Source: Streptomyces antimicrobicus (GTDB lineage: Bacteria; Actinomycetota; Actinomycetes; Streptomycetales; Streptomycetaceae). Taken from it: 56,306 nucleotides of DNA. This document shows, piece after piece, positions 1 through 8,494 of this stretch; position 1 is the first letter of the stretch; every line of letters begins with the position of its first letter. The notes under the pieces are model-generated. The model searched no databases, had not been told where the DNA came from, and was given only the letters and a program-made list of their open reading frames with translations. Location of the stretch: positions 1 through 56,306 of the forward strand of contig NZ_JAJAUY010000027.1 in NCBI RefSeq assembly GCF_020532625.1, written 5' to 3'. The translations under genes and the position numbers were made by a program.

Positions 1-82
1 CGGCCCCGGCGGAGTCGGCCCCGCCGGGGTCGGCCGGGGCGGGCCCGGTCGGGGCGGCGAGCGTTCCGGTACGGGTGGTCAT
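1..82 (-). CDS. ABC transporter permease, SsuC-like, N-terminal fragment (cut by window edge)
   Basis: An ATG at 82 (minus strand) overlaps the TGA of the ATPase gene in an ATGA arrangement, which implies translational coupling. The 27 codons visible encode a Thr/Ala/Pro/Gly-rich cytoplasmic N-terminus starting MTTRTGTLAA, and the frame stays open to the edge. No membrane segment is visible yet. The permease assignment rests on position: sulfonate/nitrate-type ABC operons often carry the permease next to the ATPase, and no other permease is present. The start is well supported by the overlap; the product is inferred. Confidence 0.7.
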   Translation of the reverse strand, partial: MTTRTGTLAAPTGPAPADPGGADSAGA

Positions 83-900
83 GCGGCGGCCTCCTCCTTC
101 TCCAGCTGCTGGGCGCGGGTGACCTCGTCGTGCAGCAAGGTCCAGATCTCGTGGCGGTAGCGGGCGAACTCCGGGCTGGAGCGCAGGTCCTCGCCCAGCA
201 GCCCGGAGCGGTCGCCGAAGTCGACGGGGACGATCTCCTTGACCCGGCCGGGGCGCGAGGTCAGGACGGCCACCCGGCGGCCGAGGTAGACGGCCTCCTC
301 GATCCCGTGGGTGATGAAGACGACCGTCTTGCCGGTCGCCTGCCAGATCCGGCGCAACTCGTCCTGGAGGGACTCCCGGGTCTGCGCGTCGAGCGCCGCG
401 AACGGCTCGTCCATCAGCAGCACGTCGGGGTCGTACGCCAGCGAGCGCGCGATGGCGACCCGCTGGCGCATGCCGCCCGACAGCTCGTGCGGATGGCGGT
501 CTTCGAAGCCGGCCAGGCCGACCAGGCCGAGGAACTCGCGGGCCCGCGCCGCCCGCTGCCGCCGCGGTACGCCGGTGGCCTCCAGGCCGAACTCGACGTT
601 GCCGAGCGCGGTGCGCCAGGGCAGCAGCGCGTACTGCTGGAAGACGGTGCCCCGGTCCTGGCCCGGCCCGGTGACGGGCGCGCCGTCCAGCAGGATGCGC
701 CCCGACGTCGGGCGGGTCAGCCCGCCGAGCAGGTCCAGCAGGGTCGACTTGCCGCAGCCGCTGGGGCCGACGACGACCAGGAACTCCCCCGCGTCGAGGG
801 AGAGGTCGATGCCGTCCAGAGCGGTGAACTCCGCCTTGCGGCCGCTGCGGTCCCTGGTGGGGAAGGTCTTGGTGACGTTCTCGAACACGATCTTGGCCAT
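79..900 (-). CDS. ABC transporter ATP-binding protein, sulfonate/nitrate/taurine type (SsuB/TauB-like)
   Basis: This 273-residue ATPase energises import of an organosulfur or similar anion across the cytoplasmic membrane. Walker A (GPSGCGKST) is at residues 45-53, the Q-loop near 88, the signature LSGGMRQ at 140-146 and Walker B (VLLMDEP) at 160-166, followed by a D-loop with FAALD. The motif FITHGIEEAVYLG near the C-terminus is the H-loop typical of the TauB/SsuB/NrtD group. It lies 18 bp downstream of the binding-protein gene and overlaps the permease start. The dioxygenase and FMN reductase in the same operon favour sulfonates over nitrate. The exact substrate cannot be read from the sequence. 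Confidence 0.93.
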   Translation of the reverse strand: MAKIVFENVTKTFPTRDRSGRKAEFTALDGIDLSLDAGEFLVVVGPSGCGKSTLLDLLGGLTRPTSGRILLDGAPVTGPGQDRGTVFQQYALLPWRTALGNVEFGLEATGVPRRQRAARAREFLGLVGLAGFEDRHPHELSGGMRQRVAIARSLAYDPDVLLMDEPFAALDAQTRESLQDELRRIWQATGKTVVFITHGIEEAVYLGRRVAVLTSRPGRVKEIVPVDFGDRSGLLGEDLRSSPEFARYRHEIWTLLHDEVTRAQQLEKEEAAA

Positions 901-918
901 GGTGGTGCGTCCCTCCCC

Positions 919-1971
919 TCAGCCCTTGCCGTAGTCGTTGAACTCGTTGGTGAACAGGTCGGCCGCCTTCAGCTGCCCCTTCTTCACCTCACCCCGCTCG
1001 CCCAGCCAGTCCAGCCACAGCTGGAACTCCTTGTCGCCGATCCGCCCGCCCGTCTCGGCCACGCCGTAGCTGCGCCAGTACTGCAGGGCGGAGGTGTCCT
1101 CGTTGCGCCCGCGCCGGGTGACGATCTCCGTCATCCGGGCGACGACCTGCTCGCGCGGGGTGGTGCGCGACCACTCGATCGCCTTGGCCACGCCCGTGAC
1201 GAAGGTCCGCACGGTGTCGGGGTTGCCCGCGATGAACCGCTCGGTCATGACGTACGTCCCGGCGCTGAACGCGCCCAGCAGCTCGAAGTCGGTGAACAGC
1301 GGGCGGATCCCCCCGCCGGCCAGCGCCTTGTCGCGCAGGACGCCGCCCAGCACGCCGACCTCGATCTGCCCCTGCCGCAGGGCCTGTTCGGTGCTGACCG
1401 GCGGGACCACCAGGGCCTCGACGCGGGCGGCCTCGGCGGCGGAGAGGCCGTTGCGGGAGAGGTAGATGTCGAGCAGGGCCTGGGCGTGCGCGCCCAGGGT
1501 GTTCATGCCGACCTTCTTGCCGATGAGGTCGCGGGCGGTGCGGATCGGGCTGTCCTCCAGCACGTAGTAGCCGCTGTAGGCGTACGCGTCGGAGCCGTAG
1601 TACGAGATCACCGCCCGGATCGGGGCCTTGCCGGCGGCGAGCTTGACGACCGCGCCGTTGAACGCGCCACCGAAGTGGATCTGGCCGGTGGCGGCGGACT
1701 GGATGTCCTGGGGGCCGCTGATGGTGTTGCCGACCCAGTCCAGGCGGAGGTCGCCGAGGTACCCGAGGTCGGCGGCGAGTTCGGGGAGGGTCACCTGGCC
1801 GGCCGCCCCCTGGTACTTGAGGGTCTTGACCTGGCCCTTGCCCCCTCCGTCGGCCGTGGCCGTGCCGCAGCTCACCGCGGCCGCCGAGATGCCGAGCAGG
1901 GTGAGGAACTGGCGTCGGGACGCACCGGGTGCGCGAGGGGGACGGGGCGGGATGCGGGTCGCTGCGGACAT
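919..1971 (-). CDS. ABC transporter substrate-binding lipoprotein, SsuA/NMT1-like
   Basis: This 350-residue secreted binding protein has a twin-arginine signal (SRRQFLTLLG, about residues 18-27) ending in a lipobox with Cys at about 35 (AAVSCG), so it is probably Tat-exported and lipid-anchored. The mature part has the two-lobed fold pattern of aliphatic sulfonate, nitrate and thiamine-precursor binders: an early LKYQG strand, GQIHFGGAFNGAV, a hinge region and DLIGKKVGMN. It presents its ligand to the adjacent ATPase and permease. It sits between the FMN reductase (27 bp upstream) and the ATPase (18 bp downstream). Ligand specificity is inferred from the operon only. Confidence 0.9.
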   Translation of the reverse strand: MSAATRIPPRPPRAPGASRRQFLTLLGISAAAVSCGTATADGGGKGQVKTLKYQGAAGQVTLPELAADLGYLGDLRLDWVGNTISGPQDIQSAATGQIHFGGAFNGAVVKLAAGKAPIRAVISYYGSDAYAYSGYYVLEDSPIRTARDLIGKKVGMNTLGAHAQALLDIYLSRNGLSAAEAARVEALVVPPVSTEQALRQGQIEVGVLGGVLRDKALAGGGIRPLFTDFELLGAFSAGTYVMTERFIAGNPDTVRTFVTGVAKAIEWSRTTPREQVVARMTEIVTRRGRNEDTSALQYWRSYGVAETGGRIGDKEFQLWLDWLGERGEVKKGQLKAADLFTNEFNDYGKG

Positions 1972-1998
1972 GGGGCTTCCTTGGTCGGTGAGCGGTGG

Positions 1999-2550
1999 TC
2001 AGTGCGGGGCGGCGAGGGTGGTGCGGGCGCGCAGGGCCGCGGCGTAGTCGTCGACCGCCTGGTAGAGGTCGAGCTCGGCCTCGGGCCGCAGCCGGTCCGC
2101 TCCCGGGTCGCGCTCGACGGAGGAGTCGAGGACGAACCGGCCGGCGGTGACGTGCCCGGCGCCGAGCGTGGCCAGCACCGGGCGCAGGGCGTAGTCGAGG
2201 GTCAGGACATGGGCGAGGCTGCCGCCGGTGGCCACCGGCAGGACGGTCTTGCCGGCCAGCCCGTCCTGCGGGAGGACGTCGAGGAAGCTCTTGAGCAGGC
2301 CGGTGTACGAGGCCTTGTAGACGGGCGTCGCGACGACCAGGCCGTCGGCCGCCGCGACCGCGTCGAGGGCCCGGCGCAGCGCCGGCCGCTCCGTGCGGGC
2401 GGCGAGCAGGTCGGCGGCCGGCAGTTCCCGCAGGGCGAGGTGGCCGGTCCGGAAGCCGTCGTGCTCCAGACGCCGCAGGACGTGGTCGACGACGACGGCG
2501 GTACGGGAGCGGAGGGAGGGACTGCCGGTGAGGGCGAGGACGGTGGGCAC
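1999..2550 (-). CDS. ssuE: NAD(P)H-dependent FMN reductase, SsuE/MsuE family
   Basis: A 183-residue flavodoxin-like reductase that supplies reduced FMN to a partner oxygenase. The N-terminal GSPSLRSRT loop is the FMN phosphate-binding site, and TPVYKASYTGLLKSFLD (about residues 95-111) is the SsuE signature around the flavin and dimer interface. Length matches SsuE. No SsuD-type flavin monooxygenase is visible in this operon; the neighbour is instead a 2-oxoglutarate dioxygenase, which needs no FMNH2, so the partner oxygenase may lie beyond the left edge. The family call is firm; the symbol is by similarity. Confidence 0.85.
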   Translation of the reverse strand: MPTVLALTGSPSLRSRTAVVVDHVLRRLEHDGFRTGHLALRELPAADLLAARTERPALRRALDAVAAADGLVVATPVYKASYTGLLKSFLDVLPQDGLAGKTVLPVATGGSLAHVLTLDYALRPVLATLGAGHVTAGRFVLDSSVERDPGADRLRPEAELDLYQAVDDYAAALRARTTLAAPH

Positions 2551-2581
2551 GGAGGAGCTCTCCTAGGTAGGACCGGGGGGT

Positions 2582-2638
2582 GCGGGCGGTGCGGGGGCGG
2601 TGCTGGGGGGGTGGGGGGCGCGGGCGGTGCGGGGGCGG
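2582..2638. repeat. G-rich direct repeat (19 bp x2) in the tauD-ssuE spacer
   Basis: The 102-bp gap between the dioxygenase stop and the reductase start holds two identical 19-bp copies (2582-2600 and 2620-2638) of a G-rich block beginning GCGGGCGGTG, separated by two long G runs. The plus strand is the template for this operon, so its mRNA is C-rich here. The plus-strand DNA could form a G-quadruplex. No function is assigned. Confidence 0.7.
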
Positions 2639-2652
2639 GGCGCGGGAGCGGA

Positions 2653-3606
2653 TCAGGCCGTGGTGGAGGCGCCGGAGGCGATGCCGAAGGCGGGGGCGGG
2701 CACGGCGTCCGGGCTGAGCAGGACCGAGGGGCGGCCGTCGGGCCCGACGGGCACGTCGCCGTCGACGGTGACGCGGCGCAGGGCGCGCTCGTGGTCGTCG
2801 GAGTCGTCCACGCCGTAGTGCTGGGTGGCGCGGTTGTCCCAGACGGCCACGTCACCGGGCGTCCACGACCAGCGGACGGTGTTCTCCGGGCGCTCGACGT
2901 GCGCCTGGAACAGGTCGAGCAGGGCGCGGGAGTCGCGGCCGGTGAGCCCGCTGATCCGCTCGACGAAGTTGCCGAGCACCAGGGTGCGCTCGTCCGTCTC
3001 GGGGTGGACGCGGACGACCGGGTGCTCGGTGCGGAAGACGGTGGAGGTGAACACCTCGCGGTACTGGGCCAGCGCCTCGGGCAGGCCTTCGGGGCTCAGG
3101 GCCGCGTAGTCGTACGCGTTGGAGTGCACGGCGCGCAGGCCGTCGGCGAGGGTGCGCAGGGGCTCGGGCAGGCCGGCGTAGGCGGTGGCGGTGTTGGCCC
3201 AGAGGGTGTCGCCGCCGTACGGCGGGACGGTCACGGCGCGCAGGACGGAGAAGGCGGGGTAGGCGGGGACGAAGGTGACGTCGGTGTGCCACTGGTTGGC
3301 CCGGGCGCCGTGGTGGGAGTCGATGCCGAGGGAGTAGCGGCCGTCCGCGGAGGGCACGGTGGGGTGCGCGACGAGCTCCCCCAGCCGCCGGGCGAACGCC
3401 TCGTGCCCGGCCTCGTCGAGGTGGTCCTGGCCGCGGAAGAAGACGACCTTGTGGGTGAGCAGGGCGGCGCGGATCTGCGCGACGGTCTCGTCGGAGAGGT
3501 CCCCGGAGAGGCGGACACCGCCGATCTCGGCGCCGATCCGGCCCCCGATCCTCGTCACGGTGAGCTGGTGGGCGTGGCGGACGGCGTCGGAGGTGATCGT
3601 GGACAT
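2653..3606 (-). CDS. TauD/TfdA family 2-oxoglutarate-dependent dioxygenase (taurine or alkylsulfonate type)
   Basis: This 317-residue non-heme Fe(II) enzyme is predicted to hydroxylate the carbon next to a sulfonate or sulfate group, releasing sulfite or sulfate. The iron-binding HxD is WHTD (His107, Asp109), and the distal His is in TQHYGVDD near residue 270. The C-terminal [11 protein letters not shown] supplies the Arg that binds 2-oxoglutarate. The start at 3606 (MSTITSD) is chosen because the region upstream is low-complexity His/Arg and unlike the family. It is the first full-length gene of the operon, downstream of a candidate Cys leader peptide. Substrate (taurine, alkylsulfonate or alkyl sulfate) cannot be settled here. 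Confidence 0.9.
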   Translation of the reverse strand: MSTITSDAVRHAHQLTVTRIGGRIGAEIGGVRLSGDLSDETVAQIRAALLTHKVVFFRGQDHLDEAGHEAFARRLGELVAHPTVPSADGRYSLGIDSHHGARANQWHTDVTFVPAYPAFSVLRAVTVPPYGGDTLWANTATAYAGLPEPLRTLADGLRAVHSNAYDYAALSPEGLPEALAQYREVFTSTVFRTEHPVVRVHPETDERTLVLGNFVERISGLTGRDSRALLDLFQAHVERPENTVRWSWTPGDVAVWDNRATQHYGVDDSDDHERALRRVTVDGDVPVGPDGRPSVLLSPDAVPAPAFGIASGASTTA

Positions 3607-3773
3607 GGCAAGGCTCCTGTGAGGGTGGTGGTGGGTGGCGGGACCGCGGCGGCGGCGCACGGCACGGCCGTACGGCGAGCCGACGCGCGGCCGGGTGGAG
3701 GAGTGGACGGGCTACGAACGGACGCGCGACCGAGCGGGCCGAGCAGACGTGCTGCCGAACGGACGTGCGGACG

Positions 3774-3829
3774 AGCGGACCAGCGGACCAGCGGACCAGC
3801 GGACCAGCGGACCAGCGGACCAGCGGACG
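3774..3829. repeat. 8-bp tandem repeat (AGCGGACC), seven units
   Basis: Six exact head-to-tail copies of AGCGGACC start at 3774, 3782, 3790, 3798, 3806 and 3814. A seventh (3822-3829) differs only in the last base. The array lies in the long untranslated interval between the candidate Cys leader peptide and the dioxygenase, so it would be transcribed in the operon's leader RNA. Imperfect GACGAGCGGA-like units continue on both sides, suggesting slippage expansion. Confidence 0.9.
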
Positions 3830-3964
3830 AGCATCCGAAGGGGCGAGCGGCTCGGCGGCCGAGCGGCTCGGCGGCGGACGACCGGACGAGCCGCTACCAG
3901 GAACGGCCGACGGTGCTGCCGGGCGGGAGGGCCGGGCAGCGCGCGGCGGGAGAGGGCCCGGGCC
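3830..3964. other. Leader interval between Cys peptide and dioxygenase, G+C-rich inverted repeats
   Basis: Together with the 8-bp array and 3607-3773, this forms a roughly 360-bp gene-free stretch. Between about 3843 and 3880 a block with the core CGAGCGGCTCGGCGGC occurs twice in tandem and contains the near-palindrome CCGAGCGGCTCGG, so the operon's RNA could fold into alternative hairpins here. No protein-coding potential beyond frame shadows was seen. Confidence 0.4.
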
Positions 3965-4069
3965 TCAGGAACAGGAGGGGGCCGGACAGCTGCGGCCCGG
4001 ACATCCCAGGGGCGCGGTACGGGCGCCGGGGGTGTGGAGCCGCGCGGAGGTGAGCTCGGTCGCGGACAT
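3965..4069 (-). CDS. Candidate 34-aa Cys-codon leader peptide upstream of the sulfur operon
   Basis: An ATG at 4069 opens a 34-codon frame starting MSATELTSAR and ending CPGRSCPAPSCS before TGA. It has three Cys codons in its last twelve, all TGT, the rare Cys codon in this G+C. It lies on the operon's strand, about 360 nt upstream of the dioxygenase start. Only 7 nt separate the ATG from a promoter-like -10, so it could be read from a leaderless mRNA. Cys-rich upstream peptides controlling sulfur operons by ribosome stalling or attenuation are known in mycobacteria; function here is inference by analogy. A chance frame remains possible, since only composition, position and promoter support it. 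Confidence 0.5.
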   Translation of the reverse strand: MSATELTSARLHTPGARTAPLGCPGRSCPAPSCS

Positions 4070-4076
4070 GCCTCGG

Positions 4077-4105
4077 AGCGTGTCAGCGCGCAGATGGCCG
4101 GTCAA
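4077..4105 (-). promoter_or_regulatory. Candidate promoter of the sulfur operon / Cys leader
   Basis: On the minus strand a TTGACC -35 hexamer (4105-4100) is followed by an exact 17-bp spacer and CACGCT (4082-4077). Seven nucleotides later comes the ATG of the candidate leader peptide, so transcription would begin at or next to that codon. The -35 is strong and the -10 weak, as is common in Streptomyces. Confidence 0.5.
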
Positions 4106-4374
4106 CACCCCTTCGCACCCCTCACCGACACCCGGCGACCGCCCCGGCACCGGCCCTGACCAGCCATTTCGCCCGACCGGGGGCAGGGCCGGCGACTGGC
4201 TGGATTTCACGGGCCCGCAACGTCCTCGCCATGCGGCGACACGACCGGTTGATTTCGGACACGCGGGCCCCCGATGGCCCCGGTTCTCCAGGATCCTGGC
4301 GGTCTGTCCCGGGAGGGCGAGATCACATCCAGGGGTTATGGTCTCGGATGAGCGGCCCCCCTAGAGTTCGAGCC
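4106..4374. promoter_or_regulatory. Upstream region of mutA with weak -10-like box
   Basis: This intergenic stretch between the sulfur operon promoter and mutA has no credible gene. A TAGAGT hexamer at 4362-4367 ends 7 nt before the chosen mutA ATG, so mutA may be transcribed as a leaderless or very short-leader mRNA. No good -35 is present at the expected distance. No clear Shine-Dalgarno precedes the ATG, in agreement with a leaderless start. Confidence 0.4.
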
Positions 4375-6297
4375 ATGACGGTCCTGCCTGACGACGGGCT
4401 CTCTCTGGCCGCCGAGTTCCCTGACGCGACGCATGAGCAGTGGCAGCGCCTGGTAGAAGGCGTACTGCGCAAGTCGGGCAAGGACGTATCCGGCGCGGCT
4501 GCTGAGGACGCCCTGTCCACCACGCTCGAGGACGGGCTCCGCACCCGCCCGCTGTACACCGCGCCCACCGGCGAGGCCGCTGCCGTGGCCGGCGATGCTT
4601 CCGGCGCCGAGGCCGGTGCCGGGACCCCCGGCACCGCGCTCGACGGCTTCCCCGGGTTCGCGCCGTTCCTGCGCGCCGGCAAGGCCGAGGGCAACGCCGC
4701 CGGCGGCTGGGACGTACGGCAGCGCACGGTCGGCGCCGACCCGCAGCGGGTGAACGAGGCCGCCCTGACCGACCTGGAGAACGGCGTCACCTCGCTGTGG
4801 CTCACCGTCGGCGAGGCCGGCCTGCCGGTGTCCGGGCTGGCCCGCGCCCTCGACGGCGTCTACCTGGACCTGGCGCCCGTCGCCCTCGACGCCGGCGCCG
4901 AATTCGCGGAGGCCGCCGAGGAGTTGCTGCGCCTGTACGCCGAGCGGGGCGTCGCCCCCGAGGCCGCGCGCGGCAGCCTCGGCGCCGACCCGCTGGGCCA
5001 CGAGGCCCGTACCGGCCAGGCCCTCGACCTCGCGCCCGCCGTGGCACTGGCCCGGCGCACCGCCGCCGGGTGGCCGCACCTGCGGGCCCTGACCGTGGAC
5101 GCGCTGCCCTACCACGAGGCCGGCGGTTCGGCCGCCCAGGAGCTGGGCCTGGCGCTGGCGACCGGCGTCGCCTACCTGCGCGCACTGACCGAGGGCGACG
5201 GCGGCCTGGACGTCGAAGCCGCGCTCGGCCGACTGGAGTTCCGCTACGCCGCCACCGCCGACCAGTTCCTGACCATCGCCAAGCTGCGTGCCGCGCGCCG
5301 GCTGTGGGCCCGGGTCGCCGAGGCCTGCGGGGCGCCGGAGGCGGGCGCGCAGCGCCAGCACGCGGTGACCTCGCCGGTGATGATGACCCGGCGCGACCCG
5401 TGGGTGAACATGCTGCGCACCACCGTGGCGTGCATGGCCGCCGGGGTCGGCGGCGCCGACTCGGTGACCGTGCTGCCGTTCGACCACGAGCTGGGCCTGC
5501 CGGACGCGTTCGCCCGCCGGATCGCCCGCAACACCTCCACGATCCTGCTGGAGGAATCGCACCTGGCCCGGGTGATCGACCCGGCCGGCGGCTCCTGGTA
5601 CGTCGAGCAGCTCACCGACGAACTGGCTCACGCCGCATGGGAGTTCTTCCGGTCCGTCGAGCAGGCCGGCGGCCTCGCCGCGGCCCTGCGGTCGGGTCTG
5701 GTCGCCGAGCGGCTGGCCGCCACCTGGGCCGAGCGCAGCGCCCGGCTGGCCGCACGCCGTGAACCGATCACCGGTGTCAGCGAGTTCCCGCTGCTGTCGG
5801 AGAAGCCGGTGGAGCGCGAAAGCGCGCCCGCGCCGCTGTCCGGCGGGCTGCCGCGGGTGCGGCGCGACGAGGCGTACGAGGCGCTGCGCGCCCGTTCCGA
5901 CGCCCACCTCGCGGCGACCGGTTCCCGGCCGCGCATCTTCCTGGCCGCGCTCGGCCCGGCCGCCGCGCACACCGCCCGGGCCACCTTCGCCTCGAACCTC
6001 TTCCAGGCGGGCGGCATCGAGCCCGTCCACACGCCGGTGTCCGTCGACGCGGCCTCGGCCGGGGAGGCGTTCGCCGCGAGCGGCGCGGCCATGGCGGTGC
6101 TGTGCTCCAGCGACGCGCTGTACGAGGAGCAGGCCGAGGCGGTCGCCGGGGCGCTGCGCGCCGCGGGCGCCCAGGTGGTGTTCCTCGCGGGCCGGCCCGG
6201 GACCGCCGCGCCGGCCGTGGACGAGTACGTCTTCGCCGGGTGCGACGCCGTGGCCGTGCTGACGTCCGTACTCGACCGGATGGGAGTGGCACGTTGA
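4375..6297 (+). CDS. mutA: Methylmalonyl-CoA mutase small (beta) subunit
   Basis: This 640-residue subunit pairs with MutB to interconvert methylmalonyl-CoA and succinyl-CoA, linking propionate catabolism to polyketide precursor supply. The mutase TIM-barrel is recognisable ([55 protein letters not shown]). The C-terminal B12-like domain lacks the DxHxxG cobalamin ligand, as expected for the non-catalytic subunit. An in-frame upstream extension to 4231 exists, but 4375 (MTVLPDDG) fits the family and sits just after a -10-like box. Its stop overlaps the mutB start by 4 bp, implying coupled, stoichiometric synthesis. Confidence 0.94.
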   Translation: MTVLPDDGLSLAAEFPDATHEQWQRLVEGVLRKSGKDVSGAAAEDALSTTLEDGLRTRPLYTAPTGEAAAVAGDASGAEAGAGTPGTALDGFPGFAPFLRAGKAEGNAAGGWDVRQRTVGADPQRVNEAALTDLENGVTSLWLTVGEAGLPVSGLARALDGVYLDLAPVALDAGAEFAEAAEELLRLYAERGVAPEAARGSLGADPLGHEARTGQALDLAPAVALARRTAAGWPHLRALTVDALPYHEAGGSAAQELGLALATGVAYLRALTEGDGGLDVEAALGRLEFRYAATADQFLTIAKLRAARRLWARVAEACGAPEAGAQRQHAVTSPVMMTRRDPWVNMLRTTVACMAAGVGGADSVTVLPFDHELGLPDAFARRIARNTSTILLEESHLARVIDPAGGSWYVEQLTDELAHAAWEFFRSVEQAGGLAAALRSGLVAERLAATWAERSARLAARREPITGVSEFPLLSEKPVERESAPAPLSGGLPRVRRDEAYEALRARSDAHLAATGSRPRIFLAALGPAAAHTARATFASNLFQAGGIEPVHTPVSVDAASAGEAFAASGAAMAVLCSSDALYEEQAEAVAGALRAAGAQVVFLAGRPGTAAPAVDEYVFAGCDAVAVLTSVLDRMGVAR

Positions 6298-8480
6298 GCA
6301 TCCCCGATTTCTCCGAGCTGGCGCTCGGTACCGGCGCCGCCGCCGGGACGACCGAGGACCAGTGGCGGGCCGCCGTGAAGGAGTCCACCGGCACCGCCGC
6401 CGGGGACCTGCTGTGGGAGACCCCCGAGGGCATCGGCGTCAAGCCGCTGTACACCGGGCGGGACCTGGAGGGCTTGGACTTCCTGGGGACGTACCCCGGC
6501 ATGGCGCCGTACCTGCGCGGCCCGTACCCGACGATGTACGTCAACCAGCCCTGGACGATCCGGCAGTACGCCGGCTTCTCCACGGCCGAGGAGTCCAACG
6601 CCTTCTACCGGCGCAATCTCGCGGCGGGCCAGAAGGGCCTGTCGGTGGCCTTCGACCTGCCCACGCACCGCGGCTACGACAGCGACCACCCGCGGGTGAC
6701 CGGTGACGTCGGCATGGCGGGCGTGGCGATCGACTCGATCTACGACATGCGCCAGCTGTTCGACGGGATCCCCCTCGACCGGATGACGGTGTCGATGACG
6801 ATGAACGGCGCCGTGCTGCCCGTCCTCGCCCTCTACATCGTGGCGGCGGAGGAGCAGGGCGTACCGCCGGAGAAGCTGGCCGGGACCATCCAGAACGACA
6901 TCCTCAAGGAGTTCATGGTCCGCAACACCTACATCTACCCGCCCAAGCCCTCGATGCGGATCATCTCCGACATCTTCGCGTTCACCTCGCAGAAGATGCC
7001 TCGGTACAACTCCATCTCGATCTCCGGGTACCACATCCAGGAGGCGGGGGCCACGGCCGACCTGGAGCTGGCGTACACCCTCGCCGACGGTGTGGAGTAC
7101 CTGCGGGCCGGGCAGGAGGCGGGCCTGGACGTGGACGCGTTCGCGCCGCGGCTGTCCTTCTTCTGGGCGATCGGCATGAACTTCTTCATGGAGGTCGCCA
7201 AGCTGCGTGCCGCGCGCCTGCTGTGGGCGAAGCTGGTCAAGCAGTTCGACCCGAAGAACACCAAGTCGCTGTCGCTGCGCACCCATTCGCAGACGTCGGG
7301 CTGGTCACTGACCGCGCAGGACGTGTTCAACAACGTCACCCGCACCTGCATCGAGGCGATGGCCGCGACCCAGGGCCACACCCAGTCGCTGCACACCAAC
7401 GCCCTCGACGAGGCCCTGGCCCTGCCGACGGACTTCTCCGCGCGCATCGCCCGCAACACCCAGCTGCTGCTCCAGCAGGAGTCGGGCACGTGCCGGGTGA
7501 TCGACCCGTGGGGCGGCAGCGCGTACGTCGAGAGGCTCACGTACGACCTGGCGCGGCGGGCCTGGCAGCACATCCAGGAGGTCGAGGCGGCCGGCGGCAT
7601 GGCCCAGGCCATCGACGCGGGCATCCCGAAGCTGCGCGTGGAGGAGGCCGCGGCCCGGACCCAGGCGCGGATCGACTCCGGCCGGCAGCCGGTGATCGGC
7701 GTGAACAAGTACCGCGTCGAGAACGACGAGGCGATCGAGGTCCTGAAGGTCGACAACTCCTCCGTGCGCGCCCAGCAGATCGCCAAGCTGCGGCGGCTGC
7801 GCGAGGAACGCGACGAGGCGGTCACCCAGGACGCGCTGCGCGCCCTGACGAACGCCGCGGACCGCGGCGACGGCAACCTCCTCGCCCTGGCGGTGGACGC
7901 CGCCCGGGCCAAGGCCACGGTGGGCGAGATCTCGGACGCCCTGGAGAAGGTGTACGGCCGGCACGCGAGCCAGATCCGTACGATCTCCGGCGTGTACCGC
8001 AACGAAGCTGGGGAGTCCCCGTCGGTGGAACGCACCCGTGCCCTGGTGGACCGGTTCGAGGAGGCGGAGGGCCGTCGTCCGCGCATCCTGGTCGCCAAGA
8101 TGGGCCAGGACGGCCATGACCGCGGCCAGAAGGTGATCGCCACCGCCTTCGCCGACCTGGGCTTCGACGTGGACGTCGGCCCGCTGTTCCAGACCCCGGC
8201 GGAGGTGGCCCGCCAGGCCGTCGAGGCGGACGTCCACGTGGTGGGCGTGTCGTCGCTGGCGGCCGGCCACCTGACCCTCGTCCCGGCGCTGCGCGAGCAG
8301 CTGGCGGAGGAGGGCCGCGAGGACATCATGATCGTGGTGGGCGGTGTCATCCCGCCGGCGGACGTGCCGACCCTGCTGGAGATGGGGGCGACGGCCGTCT
8401 TCCCGCCCGGCACGGTGATCCCGGACGCGGCGCACGACCTGGTGACGCGGCTGGCCGCGGACCTGGGCCACGAGCTGTAG
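6294..8480 (+). CDS. mutB: Methylmalonyl-CoA mutase large (alpha) subunit, B12-dependent
   Basis: This 728-residue catalytic subunit carries adenosylcobalamin. The N-terminal barrel shows [18 protein letters not shown] and [16 protein letters not shown]. The C-terminal cobalamin domain has the DxHxxG signature at Asp606-His608-Gly611 (GQDGHDRGQ), with His608 the lower axial ligand. I assign a TTG start at 6294: the family begins near [13 protein letters not shown] lies 7 nt upstream, and this start overlaps the mutA TGA. No ATG or GTG in frame fits better. MeaB follows after 14 bp, so catalytic subunits and protective GTPase form one operon. Confidence 0.96.
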   Translation: MSIPDFSELALGTGAAAGTTEDQWRAAVKESTGTAAGDLLWETPEGIGVKPLYTGRDLEGLDFLGTYPGMAPYLRGPYPTMYVNQPWTIRQYAGFSTAEESNAFYRRNLAAGQKGLSVAFDLPTHRGYDSDHPRVTGDVGMAGVAIDSIYDMRQLFDGIPLDRMTVSMTMNGAVLPVLALYIVAAEEQGVPPEKLAGTIQNDILKEFMVRNTYIYPPKPSMRIISDIFAFTSQKMPRYNSISISGYHIQEAGATADLELAYTLADGVEYLRAGQEAGLDVDAFAPRLSFFWAIGMNFFMEVAKLRAARLLWAKLVKQFDPKNTKSLSLRTHSQTSGWSLTAQDVFNNVTRTCIEAMAATQGHTQSLHTNALDEALALPTDFSARIARNTQLLLQQESGTCRVIDPWGGSAYVERLTYDLARRAWQHIQEVEAAGGMAQAIDAGIPKLRVEEAAARTQARIDSGRQPVIGVNKYRVENDEAIEVLKVDNSSVRAQQIAKLRRLREERDEAVTQDALRALTNAADRGDGNLLALAVDAARAKATVGEISDALEKVYGRHASQIRTISGVYRNEAGESPSVERTRALVDRFEEAEGRRPRILVAKMGQDGHDRGQKVIATAFADLGFDVDVGPLFQTPAEVARQAVEADVHVVGVSSLAAGHLTLVPALREQLAEEGREDIMIVVGGVIPPADVPTLLEMGATAVFPPGTVIPDAAHDLVTRLAADLGHEL

Positions 8481-8494
8481 GCGGGCGGCAGCGG

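Noticed and set aside
130..4053. Very long plus-strand open frames over the sulfur operon and many similar long shadows elsewhere
   Set aside because: Amino-acid composition is the Arg/Pro/Gly/Ala/Asp mix of antisense frames in high G+C DNA, and recognised genes occupy the opposite strand.
4231..4374. N-terminal extension of MutA by 48 codons
   Set aside because: The family starts near MTVLPDDG; the extension covers the promoter region and lacks similarity.
6102..6293. N-terminal extension of MutB into mutA
   Set aside because: It is an Arg-rich frame shadow of mutA; TTG 6294 with GGGAG upstream and overlap to the mutA stop fits the family.
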